A DNA stretch of 64,000 bases from Eleginops maclovinus (lineage: Eukaryota > Chordata > Actinopteri > Perciformes > Eleginopidae), in the NCBI RefSeq assembly GCF_036324505.1, contig NC_086350.1, positions 27,572,257-27,636,256 on the forward strand. Reading direction: 5' to 3'. How positions within the stretch are numbered: position 1 is the first letter of the stretch; every line of letters begins with the position of its first letter. The notes under the pieces are model-generated. The model ran no database searches. It had not been told where the DNA came from and was given only the letters and a program-made list of their open reading frames with translations. Positions 26,567 through 36,396 of this stretch are shown in pieces. The position numbers were made by a program, and so were the translations under genes.

Positions 26567-27268
26567 TTACGGCAGATTTTTAGCCAAGAACACAAGCCTG
26601 TCCACGTTCTCTGGCTTTAGTGCAGACCTGCGGCATGTAACAATATTGCCACCAGTACTAAATGCCCTTTCTGATGGGGCACTGGTAGCTGGAATGCACA
26701 AGTATTTCCGAGCCAGGCTTACCACTCTTGGAAAATTAGCCTGGTGCAGCTTCCACCACTCTAATGGGTCACTAAAATACTTGCGGCTTGGTATCGCGTA
26801 TCGTGGATCAAGCGTCTTGACCATGCCTAAAAAGCCGCTTATCTCCACGGTTTGGAAAGTCACGATGTCTTTGCACAAGAATATTGCTAAAAAATTAGTA
26901 ATGTCAATCCACCGCTGGCTTTTTTTATCATATGGTGTCTCTTTTGAAAATGCCTGGGCGATGGAGACCTGGTGTGTAGAGCCAACTTGTTTACTCCCAT
27001 TTGAAGACTGACTTGGTTTTTGAGGAACAACATTACGCATTCTTTGGCTTTCGCCATATTCGACGACGTGTTTTGATTTCAGGTGGGAGAACAGATTGCT
27101 TGTATCACCTCTCTTTGCTGTCACTGTCGCCCGGCATATTTTGCAGATTATGTTTTTCTGCTCACTATCCGACGATTTAAATGCAAACCATGACCATATT
27201 ATGGACGTTGCACTGGTCTTTTTGACAAGCTCCTCCTCCTCCTCCATATGCTCACTACTCGCAGCCAT
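26567..27268 (-). CDS. BED finger + hAT dimerisation tail fusion, 233 aa
   Basis: One uninterrupted frame. Residues 1-20 are acidic; 25-70 form a BED zinc finger (IICKICRATV with C42 and C45, then HLKSKH with H62 and H67). Residues 115-166 match the start of a ZBED1/hAT transposase catalytic region (FQTVEISGF, TLDPRYAIPSRKYFS). At about residue 167 the sequence jumps to DPLEWWKLHQANFPRVVSLA and CIPATSAPSERAFSTGG, the C-terminal hAT dimerisation domain. The bulk of the catalytic domain is missing, so it cannot transpose DNA, yet the join is in frame. Such a protein could bind element ends and dimerise. Expression is unknown. Confidence 0.8.
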   Translation of the reverse strand: MAASSEHMEEEEELVKKTSATSIIWSWFAFKSSDSEQKNIICKICRATVTAKRGDTSNLFSHLKSKHVVEYGESQRMRNVVPQKPSQSSNGSKQVGSTHQVSIAQAFSKETPYDKKSQRWIDITNFLAIFLCKDIVTFQTVEISGFLGMVKTLDPRYAIPSRKYFSDPLEWWKLHQANFPRVVSLARKYLCIPATSAPSERAFSTGGNIVTCRRSALKPENVDRLVFLAKNLP

Positions 27269-27431
27269 TTTTCCACTCCTGTGGCCTCCTCGTGGTTGTT
27301 GCAGGTTCTAGTAAGCGTGACGCATTTTGATGACATAATGACCTATCGCGATAGGCTGGTATAATCAAAATCTCTATCGCTGGCCAAATTTATATCGCAT
27401 ACCGTTTATACCGCCCACCCCTAATTTACAT

Positions 27432-28486
27432 CAATAGAAATAACGGCTATAAGGGAGATGTGTGCTTCTAGCTGGGTTGTCTCCTAGGTATGCCATCTCC
27501 ACACGTCCTAAAATCTGTCAGAAAGATCTCCTTGGCAATTGTGTTTTCCAGTCCTGTTAGACTGTGGCTCTGATTTGAAGTGTTAATAATGTGGAGTTGC
27601 AGAGATTTGTGAGGGTCTTAGTAGACAGAGAAACCTGAGTCTTTTAGGTTAAAGATCATTTAGAAACTAAAGTAAAGGAACACATTTGTGATTTTTTTAA
27701 AGGTCCTAGCTGAGAGAAATGAAACAGTTGAACAAATTGATCATAAATTGAATCCATCAGCAGTGGTACTCCTTATTTGAGACCTCTTGACAGGCTGTTC
27801 AAGTGAAATTAACGTTAAGTGGATTTTTGCACAGCAGAATCTTCCTCTGCCAGTTTATTAAATCTGAAAGACTAGAATGACCTAAAGTGATCCTTTGAAT
27901 CACATTGCGAGCCATAACAGGCCAATTTCATACACATAAACCACAGCGAATGCACACAATCTCCTGTCTGTCAGGTGCAGGAAATAGAGGCCACAGCAGA
28001 CTCCAACAACAGGCCAGCAGCGGGCAGGGAGCACACCGATTATCATCAGGAGGGTTTGACCTTAGCAGCAGCCAAGCCAGATGAAAAGATGGAGAGATGA
28101 ATGGCTTCCTCACACTGATCTCAGTCTGAAAGATAAAAATCTATTTAGAGGAAAAGACAGCACCATATGTGAAGATGATAGAGACGATGTTTAGCCATCC
28201 TCTTTTTCGGGAACACAAACAATATTTCATTTCACTGCCAGGCAAGATGCTGTTGGAGTTTTTTCAGAAAAAGTTGTGATCTGCACAAATTCCACTGATT
28301 ATTGTGAGGTTATATGAGAAACTGTGGGACTATACATTCCAATTGAAAACTGACCTGTAGTCAGTGTGGAAGAAATGTAGAATTGGAAATCATGTGAAAG
28401 CTTGTAATGAATTCATAAATAAAGAACTACCCTCAACCAACCTAAATGCCGGACTGCCCAACAAACAGAAGATGCAAACATTCACA
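27432..28486. other. non-coding, nothing recognised
   Basis: No gene, RNA or repeat identified between the hAT and the Tc1 element. Confidence 0.45.
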
Positions 28487-28488
28487 TA

Positions 28489-30027
28489 CAGTGGGGCAAA
28501 AAAGTATTTAGTCAGCCACCAATTGTGCAAGTTCTCCCATTTAAAAAGATGAGAGAGGCCTGTAATTTTTATCATAGGTATACCTCAAATATGAGAGACA
28601 GAATGAGAAAGAAAATCCAGGAAATCACATTGTCTGATTTTTAATGAATTAATTGTAAATTCCTTGGTAAAATAAGTATTTGGTCACCTACAAACAAGCA
28701 AGATTTCTGGCTCTCACAGACCTGTAACTTCTTCTTTAAGAGGCTCCTCTGTCCTCCACTCGTTACCTGTATTAATGGCACCTTTTTGAACTCGTTATCA
28801 GTATAAAAGACACCTGTCCACAACCTCAAACAGTCATACTCCAAACTCCACTATGGCCAAGACCAAAGAGCTGTCAAAGGAGACCAGAGACAACATTGTA
28901 GACCTGCACCAGGCTGGGAAAACTGAATCTGCAATAGGTAAGCAGCTTGGTGTGAAGAAATCAACTGTGGGAGCAATTATTAGAAAATGGAAGACATACA
29001 AGACCACTGCTAATCTCCCTCCATCTGGGGCTCCATGCAAGATCTCACCCCGTGGGGTCAAAATGATCACAAGAACGGTGAGCAAAAATCCCAGAACCAC
29101 ACGGGGGGACCTAGTGAATGACCTGCAGAGAGCTGGGACCAAAGTAACAGAGGCTACCATCAGTAACACACTACGCCGCCAGGGCCAGTTTGCTAGAGGG
29201 CATTTGGATGATCCAGAAGAGGATTGGGAGAATGTCATATGGTCAGATGAAACCAAAATAGAACTTTTTGGTAAAAACTCAACTCGTCGTGTTTGGAGGA
29301 GAAAGAATGCAGAGTTGCATCCAAAGAACACCATACCTACTGTGAAGCATGGGGGTGGAAACATCATGCTTTGGGGCTGTTTTTCTGCAAAGGGACCAGG
29401 ACAACTGATCCGTGTAAAGGAAAGAATGAATGGGGCCATGTATCGTGAGATTTTGAGTGAAAACCTCCTTCCATCAGCAAGGGCACTGAAGATGAAGCGT
29501 GGCTGGGTCTTTCAGCATGACAATGATCCCAAACACACCGCCAGGGCAACGAAGGAGTGGCTTCGTAAGAAGCATTTCAAGGTCCTGGAGTGGCCTAGCC
29601 AGTCTCCAGATCTCAACCCCATAGGAAATCTTTGGAGGGAGTTGAAAGTCTGTGTTGCCCAGCAACAGCCCCAAAACATCACTGCTTTAGAGGAGATCTG
29701 CATGGAGGAATGGGCCAAAATACCAGCAACAGTGTGTGAAAACCTCGTGAAGACTTACAGAAAACGTTTGACCTCTGTCATTGCCAACAAAGGGTATATA
29801 ACAAAGTATTGAGATGAACTTTTGTTATTGACCAAATACTTATTTTCCACAATCATTTGAAAATAAATTCATTAAAAATCCTACAATGTGATTTTCTGGA
29901 TTTATTTTCTCATTCTGTCTCTCATAGTTGAGGTTTACCTATGATAAAAATGACAGGCCTCTCTCATCTTTTTAAATGGGAGAACTTGCACAATTGGTGG
30001 CTGACTAAATACTTTTTTGCCCCACTG
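28489..30027 (+). mobile_element. Tc1 transposon, near full length
   Basis: It begins CAGTGGGGCAAAAAAGTA and ends with its exact reverse complement, TACTTTTTTGCCCCACTG, between TA dinucleotides (28487-28488 and 30028-30029). The inverted repeats extend roughly 200 bp, with an outer and an inner match (AAATAAGTATTTGGTCACC at about 28670, GACCAAATACTTATTTTCC at about 29830), the IR/DR layout of Sleeping Beauty-like fish Tc1s. Length is 1,539 bp. A 534-bp palindromic relative lies at 45871-46404. Confidence 0.95.
28853..29812 (+). CDS. Tc1-like transposase, 319 aa, probably inactive
   Basis: The frame runs unbroken from [16 protein letters not shown] to a TGA before the right inverted repeat. 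Residues 1-110 hold the paired-like DNA-binding region (two helix-turn-helix motifs). The catalytic core shows IWSDETK (D132), [11 protein letters not shown] (D223) and [11 protein letters not shown]. The residue exactly 34 positions after D223, where DD34E enzymes have Glu, is Gly258 (GGA at 29624-29626). About 20 residues also appear missing between LRRQG and QFARGHLDD (about residue 111), explaining 319 rather than about 340 codons. In the linker, PSGAPCK lacks basic residues expected there. So the frame is open but catalysis should be lost. The ATG follows the left inverted repeat directly. Confidence 0.9.
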   Translation: MAKTKELSKETRDNIVDLHQAGKTESAIGKQLGVKKSTVGAIIRKWKTYKTTANLPPSGAPCKISPRGVKMITRTVSKNPRTTRGDLVNDLQRAGTKVTEATISNTLRRQGQFARGHLDDPEEDWENVIWSDETKIELFGKNSTRRVWRRKNAELHPKNTIPTVKHGGGNIMLWGCFSAKGPGQLIRVKERMNGAMYREILSENLLPSARALKMKRGWVFQHDNDPKHTARATKEWLRKKHFKVLEWPSQSPDLNPIGNLWRELKVCVAQQQPQNITALEEICMEEWAKIPATVCENLVKTYRKRLTSVIANKGYITKY

Positions 30028-30029
30028 TA

Positions 30030-30384
30030 TTTATAACATTCCAACTTATTTTGCCCCACTCTCTTTATTCTTTTCACATCATTGTAAGAAATCCGCTCCT
30101 CGAATTGAAGGTACACAGAGCAGCCCTTTCATCTCAATTCAGATCTCTATCAACAATTCCTGAGAGAAAGCTGGAAGAAAACATCTCTGGAATACCAAGA
30201 GCAACAAACAGACTATGGATACAAAATGTGCCTTCTCTTTGTTTTGAGGATATTTTTTCTTCGAGCAGTGTTGGTGTGTGTGCGGGAAATTAAGAAAGCA
30301 AAGCATTGTTTTCCAACTTAAATCGACTGAATGTATTTATTATGCTAAATTCTCCTCATAATCGGATTATCGGACAAAGGTTTA
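30030..30384. other. non-coding, nothing recognised
   Basis: A short frame at 30051-30293 has no motif. Confidence 0.45.
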
Positions 30385-30730
30385 TTTAAAGGTCTCCTAT
30401 TATACTATATTTGAACATTATATTGTAGGGCCATATCTATACAAAACATGTCTGAAGTGTTTTGCTCAAAATACCAAACAGATCCCCCATTGTAGCATGC
30501 CTCATCCCCCTCTATTTCAGCCCTGTTCCTGAAGTGCTGATTCTGTGACTAGCTTTAAATGAACTACCTGCTGCTGGTCACGCCCCTTTGGAGCTGCTGC
30601 TGGCCACTCCCCTTTGGAGCGTCATGATCTCTCCTCTGAAGAGTTTTCTACCGGAAGAAACTCAGCTAAACGCTGCCGTGATTAAACGCCATATTATGTT
30701 CCAAACCACATCCAGCATTATTTCTGAAAC
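30385..30730. repeat. MITE-like repeat, partial copy
   Basis: It starts TTTAAAGGTCTCCTATTA and runs parallel to the complete copy at 52033-52806 through TTGTAGCATGCCTCATCCCC and AACGCCATATT..GTTCCAAACC. Similarity ends at TTTCTGAAAC (about 30730), roughly 250 bp before the provirus LTR candidate. No coding capacity. Confidence 0.75.
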
Positions 30731-30983
30731 AGTCTGGAGCTCAAACGTTTTATAGGAAATAATAATCAATATTCCGAGTAACCACAACACTGTCTTATTT
30801 TGAAATGGTCAATTTGTAACCGGATGTATACAACATTGATGACGCTTGATGCCGGACGGAAGAAAGCTGCGGGTTTGAGCGTGGTTTTCCTTAGCGGACA
30901 GAATCTAAATAAAGAGTGAATAGGGGAATTACTTGTGGAGTTATACATAAAACACACAATGATTAATTCTCCTTATTGACGCT

Positions 30984-31336
30984 GTAATACCCTAAGGAGG
31001 GAGATGACCCTATGCCACGTATTCACTAAACTGACCGGAAGTAATGTTACGACTTGAGGCGACCAATAGGAAGAGGCGACCTCTGGACAAAGAGCAACGC
31101 AACAAAGGAATCGACCTCTTTTGCTCAGACCCTCGGATTGTGAACACCTTGTGAATTCTATTCATGTTTTGGGCCTGTTCAAGTGTGTTCTGAGCTACTG
31201 GGCCACAGCTGTGAACCCTTTGTAAAACCTACTGCTGCATCCATTATTAAATACTCCTTTTAAAACGTTTAAGGGAGGTTTGCTTTCTTTCTTTCAAATC
31301 AAATCCTGGGCTTCGAATAAACGAACAATTCCTACA
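30984..31336 (+). repeat. candidate 5' LTR of the provirus
   Basis: The right edge is defined by ..CCTACA three bases before the primer-binding site. AATAAA lies at 31316-31321, consistent with a polyadenylation signal near the end of R. The proposed left edge (TGTAATACCC at 30984) is only a TG guess, because no 3' LTR exists in the window for comparison; the true start could be anywhere after about 30731. Confidence 0.45.
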
Positions 31337-31339
31337 ACT

Positions 31340-31360
31340 TGGTGACCCCGGACGTGATTT
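31340..31360 (+). promoter_or_regulatory. primer-binding site, tRNA-Trp type
   Basis: TGGTGACCCC-G-GACGTGATT is complementary to the 3' end of vertebrate tRNA-Trp apart from one extra G after CCCC. It sits three bases after the CA that would end the LTR. The one-base insertion is either decay or a variant tRNA end. Confidence 0.75.
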
Positions 31361-32864
31361 GAAGTGCCAGGACATACGGGGATTGGAGGGAGAGACGACG
31401 CATCCTTAAGGCACTCACAGGCGCCTTTAAAAAACACGGTAAGCAGAGCCAGTTAATTTCAAAATCTGCATAGCTTAGATAGCACTTTTTAGATGTGAGT
31501 GCCTGGAGGTGGGTCGATTATCCTAACAGAACTGTCTATTTAAAGTTAAGAAGTGAATATATATTGAAAAAAAACTCGGGTGCGGGCCTGGGTTTTAAAA
31601 AAGTTTGTTTGTTTTGTTTGTCTTTGTTTGTCCTTTGTACGCCGGAATTAGAAAGAGATTTAGGTAAATTAATACGTAAATATTGATTAGAGGTCGATAA
31701 CGTAGTGCTAATTAGAGGTTAGCAGCGTAAATGCAGATTAGAGGTCTGGAACCTATTCGACATTGATAGTATAATTTTGATGAGAAAGTAAGTTAAAAAG
31801 TCCTAATGTGTTAAGGCCTGATCGATAGAGTGATTAGTGATTGAGTCAGTAAGCGTAATCTTTGTGACAGAATTACGTTGAGAGTTGTGACGACATTCCA
31901 ATAGTCTCTGATTAGCATGTTGCCTTATTGAACAATCATAGTTGGTAAATAGTGTTAATATTAAAAGGAAGACCACTTGGCCAAAAGTGGCGTGGTATTT
32001 GAGGTGACAGGCCTCATAACCACTGTCTGTTGAAGGGAGGTGATCAGTGAGAGTGCCCGGGTTAGAGGCCCGTCTTTACCTCCTAACGGGAAGTTAGGAG
32101 GTTAGAGTCCCCTTTTCCGCGTTGTTTTGACAAATACTTAAATTGTTAGGGCATGGAGAATTAAGAATATCTAAATTGTTAGTGTAGGGATACGAGGGGT
32201 TCTAGACAATAGGCTAATCCAGTTAGCATGGTCTGTTAGCATCAGCCATTAACAGGAAGTAATGGTCAGAGAGGCTAAACCAGTCAGGAAGTAGCCAATA
32301 AAGACGGGGCAGAGATAAAAATAGCGGCCCTACTGGATGAATTAATATATGTCTCCAGTATTATTTCAGGAACGAACTAGCACCCTCTGGTGGAGGTATT
32401 GAATAACATACATTGAATATCTCAGGAACGAGATAGCACACTCTAGTGGACATATAGTATATTGTTAAACTAAAATACAGAAGTCTTATTAGTGTTACCA
32501 CTAACTACATTAGTGGTTGATGATAGGTATTGTATTTGACACATACTAGGAAGTTTAAATGTATTATATTTAGATAGTGAATATTAAATACATTACACAT
32601 AGCAATTTTCACAAACATAGCATAAATAATATTATGTTTTATTTTAATATTTTATTTTATATTGAAACATTTAAGGTGCTTTTTATTTTTTATCGAACAA
32701 CTTTAGAACATTCTTAGTAGCTGAATTTTTTATAGAACTTACGATACCGTAAACAAGGAATAAATAAATAGTAATAGTTGAAATAAAGTTATCTCAAACA
32801 AGGGTAGTATTTTATAGAAATACTGGTTAGGAAATTATTATTAGTTATAGAGAATAATAATAAT
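31361..32864 (+). promoter_or_regulatory. retroviral leader with splice donor and hairpin
   Basis: This long, AT-rich untranslated leader lies between primer site and gag. CACG/GTAAGCAG with GT at 31439-31440 is a good splice-donor candidate for env mRNA. ACCTCCTAAC (32078-32087) and GTTAGGAGGT (32093-32102) form a perfect 10-bp stem with a GGGAA loop, a candidate packaging-type RNA element. Two imperfect copies of TCAGGAACGA..TAGCAC..CTCT..TGGA lie near 32366 and 32422. Only a chance small frame (31495-31686) is open. Confidence 0.5.
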
Positions 32865-35610
32865 ATGACAAATTATAACACAATGACAAACCCAGAGCTA
32901 ACCTCAATGGTAGAGGTAAGAGACAGGATAAATAGAAGACCGGATGCTATAACAGAGCCGAAAGAAAGAAAGAAAATAAGGAACCAAATGGAGAGCTTGA
33001 TGGATCTGTGGCAAGCAAGAGGACTGATCCCAGCAAACGATCAACCAGGACCAACAAAAGTCCACAGAAGAGCCATAATGGACTATGAAGATGGAGAATA
33101 TGTACAACAATCACCAGAAACACCAGAAAAGGAAGGAATGGTGGTAGGAAAGCCACATAAGGTTCCAATTACCCAAACTCCGAAGCTATATCCGAATCTG
33201 GCTGGGTTCCCTATGGCTCCCCCTCCTTATCTATCAGAGAGCAACATCCCTCCCCAAGTTCGAATTCAAGCTCCAACCTTTGATGTCCAAGGAGGGACAT
33301 TTCATATGGAACCACGCCCCCTAACCGCGCTATTGGAAGAAGGAGACACGCCTAATCCCGACTCTTTGTCTCAAGGGAGTTGACACCATGAAAGACAAGA
33401 CTTGGGATCACCATCTGGAGATCTTAGGATACCCACACCAAAATCAGGCGAAGGAGCTCTCCAGCCATATGACCAGGAACAGGACATATCTACCCCAATG
33501 AATCGAACCGAAAGAGAGTTGCAAGAGAGGATAAGGGCATTTCAACAAGGAAAACGAGCAAATCGGCCAAGATTAAGAGAGGAACAATTTATCAGAAGAG
33601 GCCGAACGGGATATGATGAAGAAGATGAGATAAGGGAAGCACCAGAAGAGACTACACAGAGACGACAAAGAAGGGACAGCAGTAGATGGCAGCAGGGGAG
33701 AGCTAGTGACACAGAAGGTGATATGGCAGATACCAAGGAAATAATCATAGTGAAGGGGAACTTAACCGTAAGAAGCGAAGTTCTAGGATCCCCAGCAGAG
33801 GATGCAAACACAATGTTACCATTGATGACAGTGGGACCTGGAAAGGCAGGAGTGATATATCAACCTTGGACCCACAGAGACATGGAATCGTTGGTCTCAA
33901 AATTACCTCCTCTCTCAAAGGGAGGCCAGAAGTGGATCACTGAATTGGAGAAGTTCACTGCCCAAGATCACCTTTGCTTAGGAGATATGAGGGCTATCAT
34001 TGGAAGAATAGAAGGAAGACTGGAAATGAGAAATGTGGATCACCAGGCCCAATGTGAGAACTACCCTGATGAAACTACACTTAACCAGATTAGAGCCAGA
34101 TATTGGGCTGCCATCACTCATGTCTACCCAACTAAACGCAGCTTGGTACCCCTAACTAGCCTTAAGAAAGAAATAGAAGAGGAAATGGATGCTTTTCTGA
34201 AAAGATGTGAAAACGTATGGATGGAGAGCACTGGAGAATGCCACGATGCTTCTCCAGCGGTCATAATGCTGTGGAGAAATGCAGTAATCAAAGCCCTCCC
34301 AACAAGTGTACACAAAGGTCTGGAAGAAAGCGTGGGATTAGACACCAAGCCCACTGAAGAATGGAGAGAATATCTAATGCCTTTTTCCACCTCCGTAACA
34401 TTTCAAGACTCCGGCCGTCACTCACAGACTCAGTCACCGAAACTCTCATTCACGCCTTCATCACCTCCCGTCTGGACTACTGCAATGGTGTCTTGTCTGG
34501 GCTGCCCAACAAGGCCCTAGACAGACTGCAGTATGTCCAGAAACTCAGCTGCCAGGGTGTTAACGCACACCAAGCCCTGGCAGCACATCACCCCCATCCT
34601 CAAGAAACTCCATTGGCTGCCAATCAAACAAAGGATCTGCTACAAAATCCTCCTCCTCACCTACAAATCACTTCACTCATTGGCACCCCAGTACATCACC
34701 GACCTCCTCCAGCCGTACTCCCAGTCACGGTCCCTGCGCTCCACCAGCAAGGACTTACTCTCCACTCCTCGCACCAGACTCAGAACCTTTGGCGATAGGG
34801 CTTTCTGTGTACTTTCCCCTACCCTCTGGAACACTCTGCCCCCTCATATCCGTTCTGCCACGTCTCTTACACAATTCCAAAAGCACCTCAAAACACACCT
34901 CTTCTCTCTTGCCTATCCTCCCTAACCCCCCACCCCTCCCTCTACCTCCCTCCTCCCACTTTGTGAAGTGACCTTGGGTATTATGAAAGGCGCTATATAA
35001 ATCCAAGTCATTATTATTATTATTATTATTATTATTAATTCACTATGACCATAAATACAAGAACACTACAAGGGAAAGTGAAGAAGAAATGAAAACATTG
35101 TCTAAAAGACTCCTGAAGATGCAACTGGCGGAAAAAGACATAGAAAATGTAAAAAACAAGAAGACAGCAAAGCAAATGGGACAGATGTCAGATATAGCCA
35201 TACTAGCAGGAGAGGCTGGATGGACACCCCCACCTTACATGATGCAGAGATCAGCAGGATACCAAAATCCACAAAGAGGAAGAGGGAACAACAGGTCAAG
35301 AAGACAGGGTAACATGAGTAATCGCTGTTACAAATGTGGTCAGTTCACACACTGGTCCAGAGATTGTCCACAACATCGGCAACAATATACACAAGAGTAT
35401 TATTCCCCCCAAAATCAGCAGACCTATCACCCTGAAAACAACACTCCACAATATCAGCAACAACCACCAATGTACGCTCCCACACTGTATCAACCAAGAG
35501 AAGGATACAACGGAAATGGCAGAGGCAGAGGAAATCAGGGGAACACAAGAGGAGGTGTCCCCAACATGAACCAGATGCCCATGTCAGCCTGGGAGAACTC
35601 GGAACAATGA
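32865..35610 (+). pseudogene. retroviral gag, interrupted
   Basis: Gag forms the virion shell. The first part (32865-33383) carries a PPPY late-domain motif and ends at an in-frame TGA. The same frame resumes (33402-34375) with an Arg/Glu-rich linker and a capsid-like region (PWTHRDMESLVSKLPPLSKG to a conserved-looking KKEIEEEMDAFLKRCENVW segment near 34165). An L2 insertion splits it at about 34376. After the insertion (35037-35610) the tail has a second PPPY, Arg/Gly-rich stretches and one CCHC zinc knuckle, CYKCGQFTHWSRDC, the nucleocapsid signature. The terminal TGA at 35608-35610 is followed in the same frame by protease. Confidence 0.85.
34376..35036 (+). mobile_element. L2-type LINE insertion inside gag, 5'-truncated
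   Basis: It encodes the C-terminal end of an L2 reverse transcriptase: FFHLRNISRLRPSLTDS and [20 protein letters not shown] in one frame, then after a frameshift near 34540 ITPILKKLHWLPIKQRICYK and FCVLSPTLWNTLPPHIRSAT. The 3' end is AAAGGCGCTATATAAATCC followed by an ATT microsatellite tail (about 35006-35036), the classic L2 3' terminus. It is in the same orientation as the provirus. No clear target duplication. It postdates proviral integration, since gag resumes on the far side. Confidence 0.88.
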
Positions 35611-36396
35611 GGATGCCCAGAGGATCCAACAACAGGTGAAGCAATTCCAGCCCAAAATGAACCAATGGTCACCTGTGAGATTGAGGGAGAAAAAGTGGAG
35701 ATGATGGCGGACACTGGGGCTACCGCCTCCTGTTTGACTTAATTACGAGGAAACAAACCTTCACTCTCTAACAACACCCTCAAAACAGTTGGATACTCGG
35801 GAAGAGCTGAAGTACAAAGATGTACAATGCCATTGGTCACAAGGATTGGAAAGCAACTCCTGCAGCACTCATTCCTCTAAGCCCCTAAATGTCCCGTAAA
35901 TCTACTGGGAAGAGATCTTCTTGTGAAGTCAGGAGCAAGAATTCTATGCACCCCAGATGGACTGATCATCCAGTTTCCAGGACAAATACCATTATATCAA
36001 ACTTATAATGGCCAACAAAGAATCCTGTTCATGGCGTCCCGATCAGGAGACGACGAAGAAAATAACACTACATCTGTGTTCTGGAGCCGCCTCATTACCA
36101 CTGAGATTGATACCCCTCATGTTCAAAGAACCTATATGGAATGGAAGCCATGGATAAACACCTTGGGGCCGTACGGGCCTCCACAAGGTCCCTTACATTG
36201 CACATACACTTATATACGACGTCCAGATGAAGAATATCAGGAAGCCTGGATGGAAGATAAAGAAGGGATGACAGAAGAATTGACATTGGCAGACATATAT
36301 GTGGGACCACAAGGGGTAGCAGCAGCTGTACAACTCACACAGGAACAACACCAAATCTGTTCCTCATGTCACCTTGGCTGTAGCCATAGGCACTGA
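35611..36396 (+). pseudogene. retroviral protease region
   Basis: After the gag TGA the same frame gives MADTGATASCLT with the aspartic-protease DTG triad (about 35707-35720) and, later, LLGRDLLVKSGARI, the conserved helix of retroviral proteases. Two in-frame TAA codons (35740-35742 and 35878-35880) break it. The frame then runs open from 35923 to 36396, where it stops after a frameshift; the overlapping frame at about 36374-36440 continues the polyprotein for a short distance. Confidence 0.75.

Noticed and set aside
28834..29439. 201-codon minus-strand frame over the Tc1
   Set aside because: Antisense shadow of the transposase gene; no independent motif.
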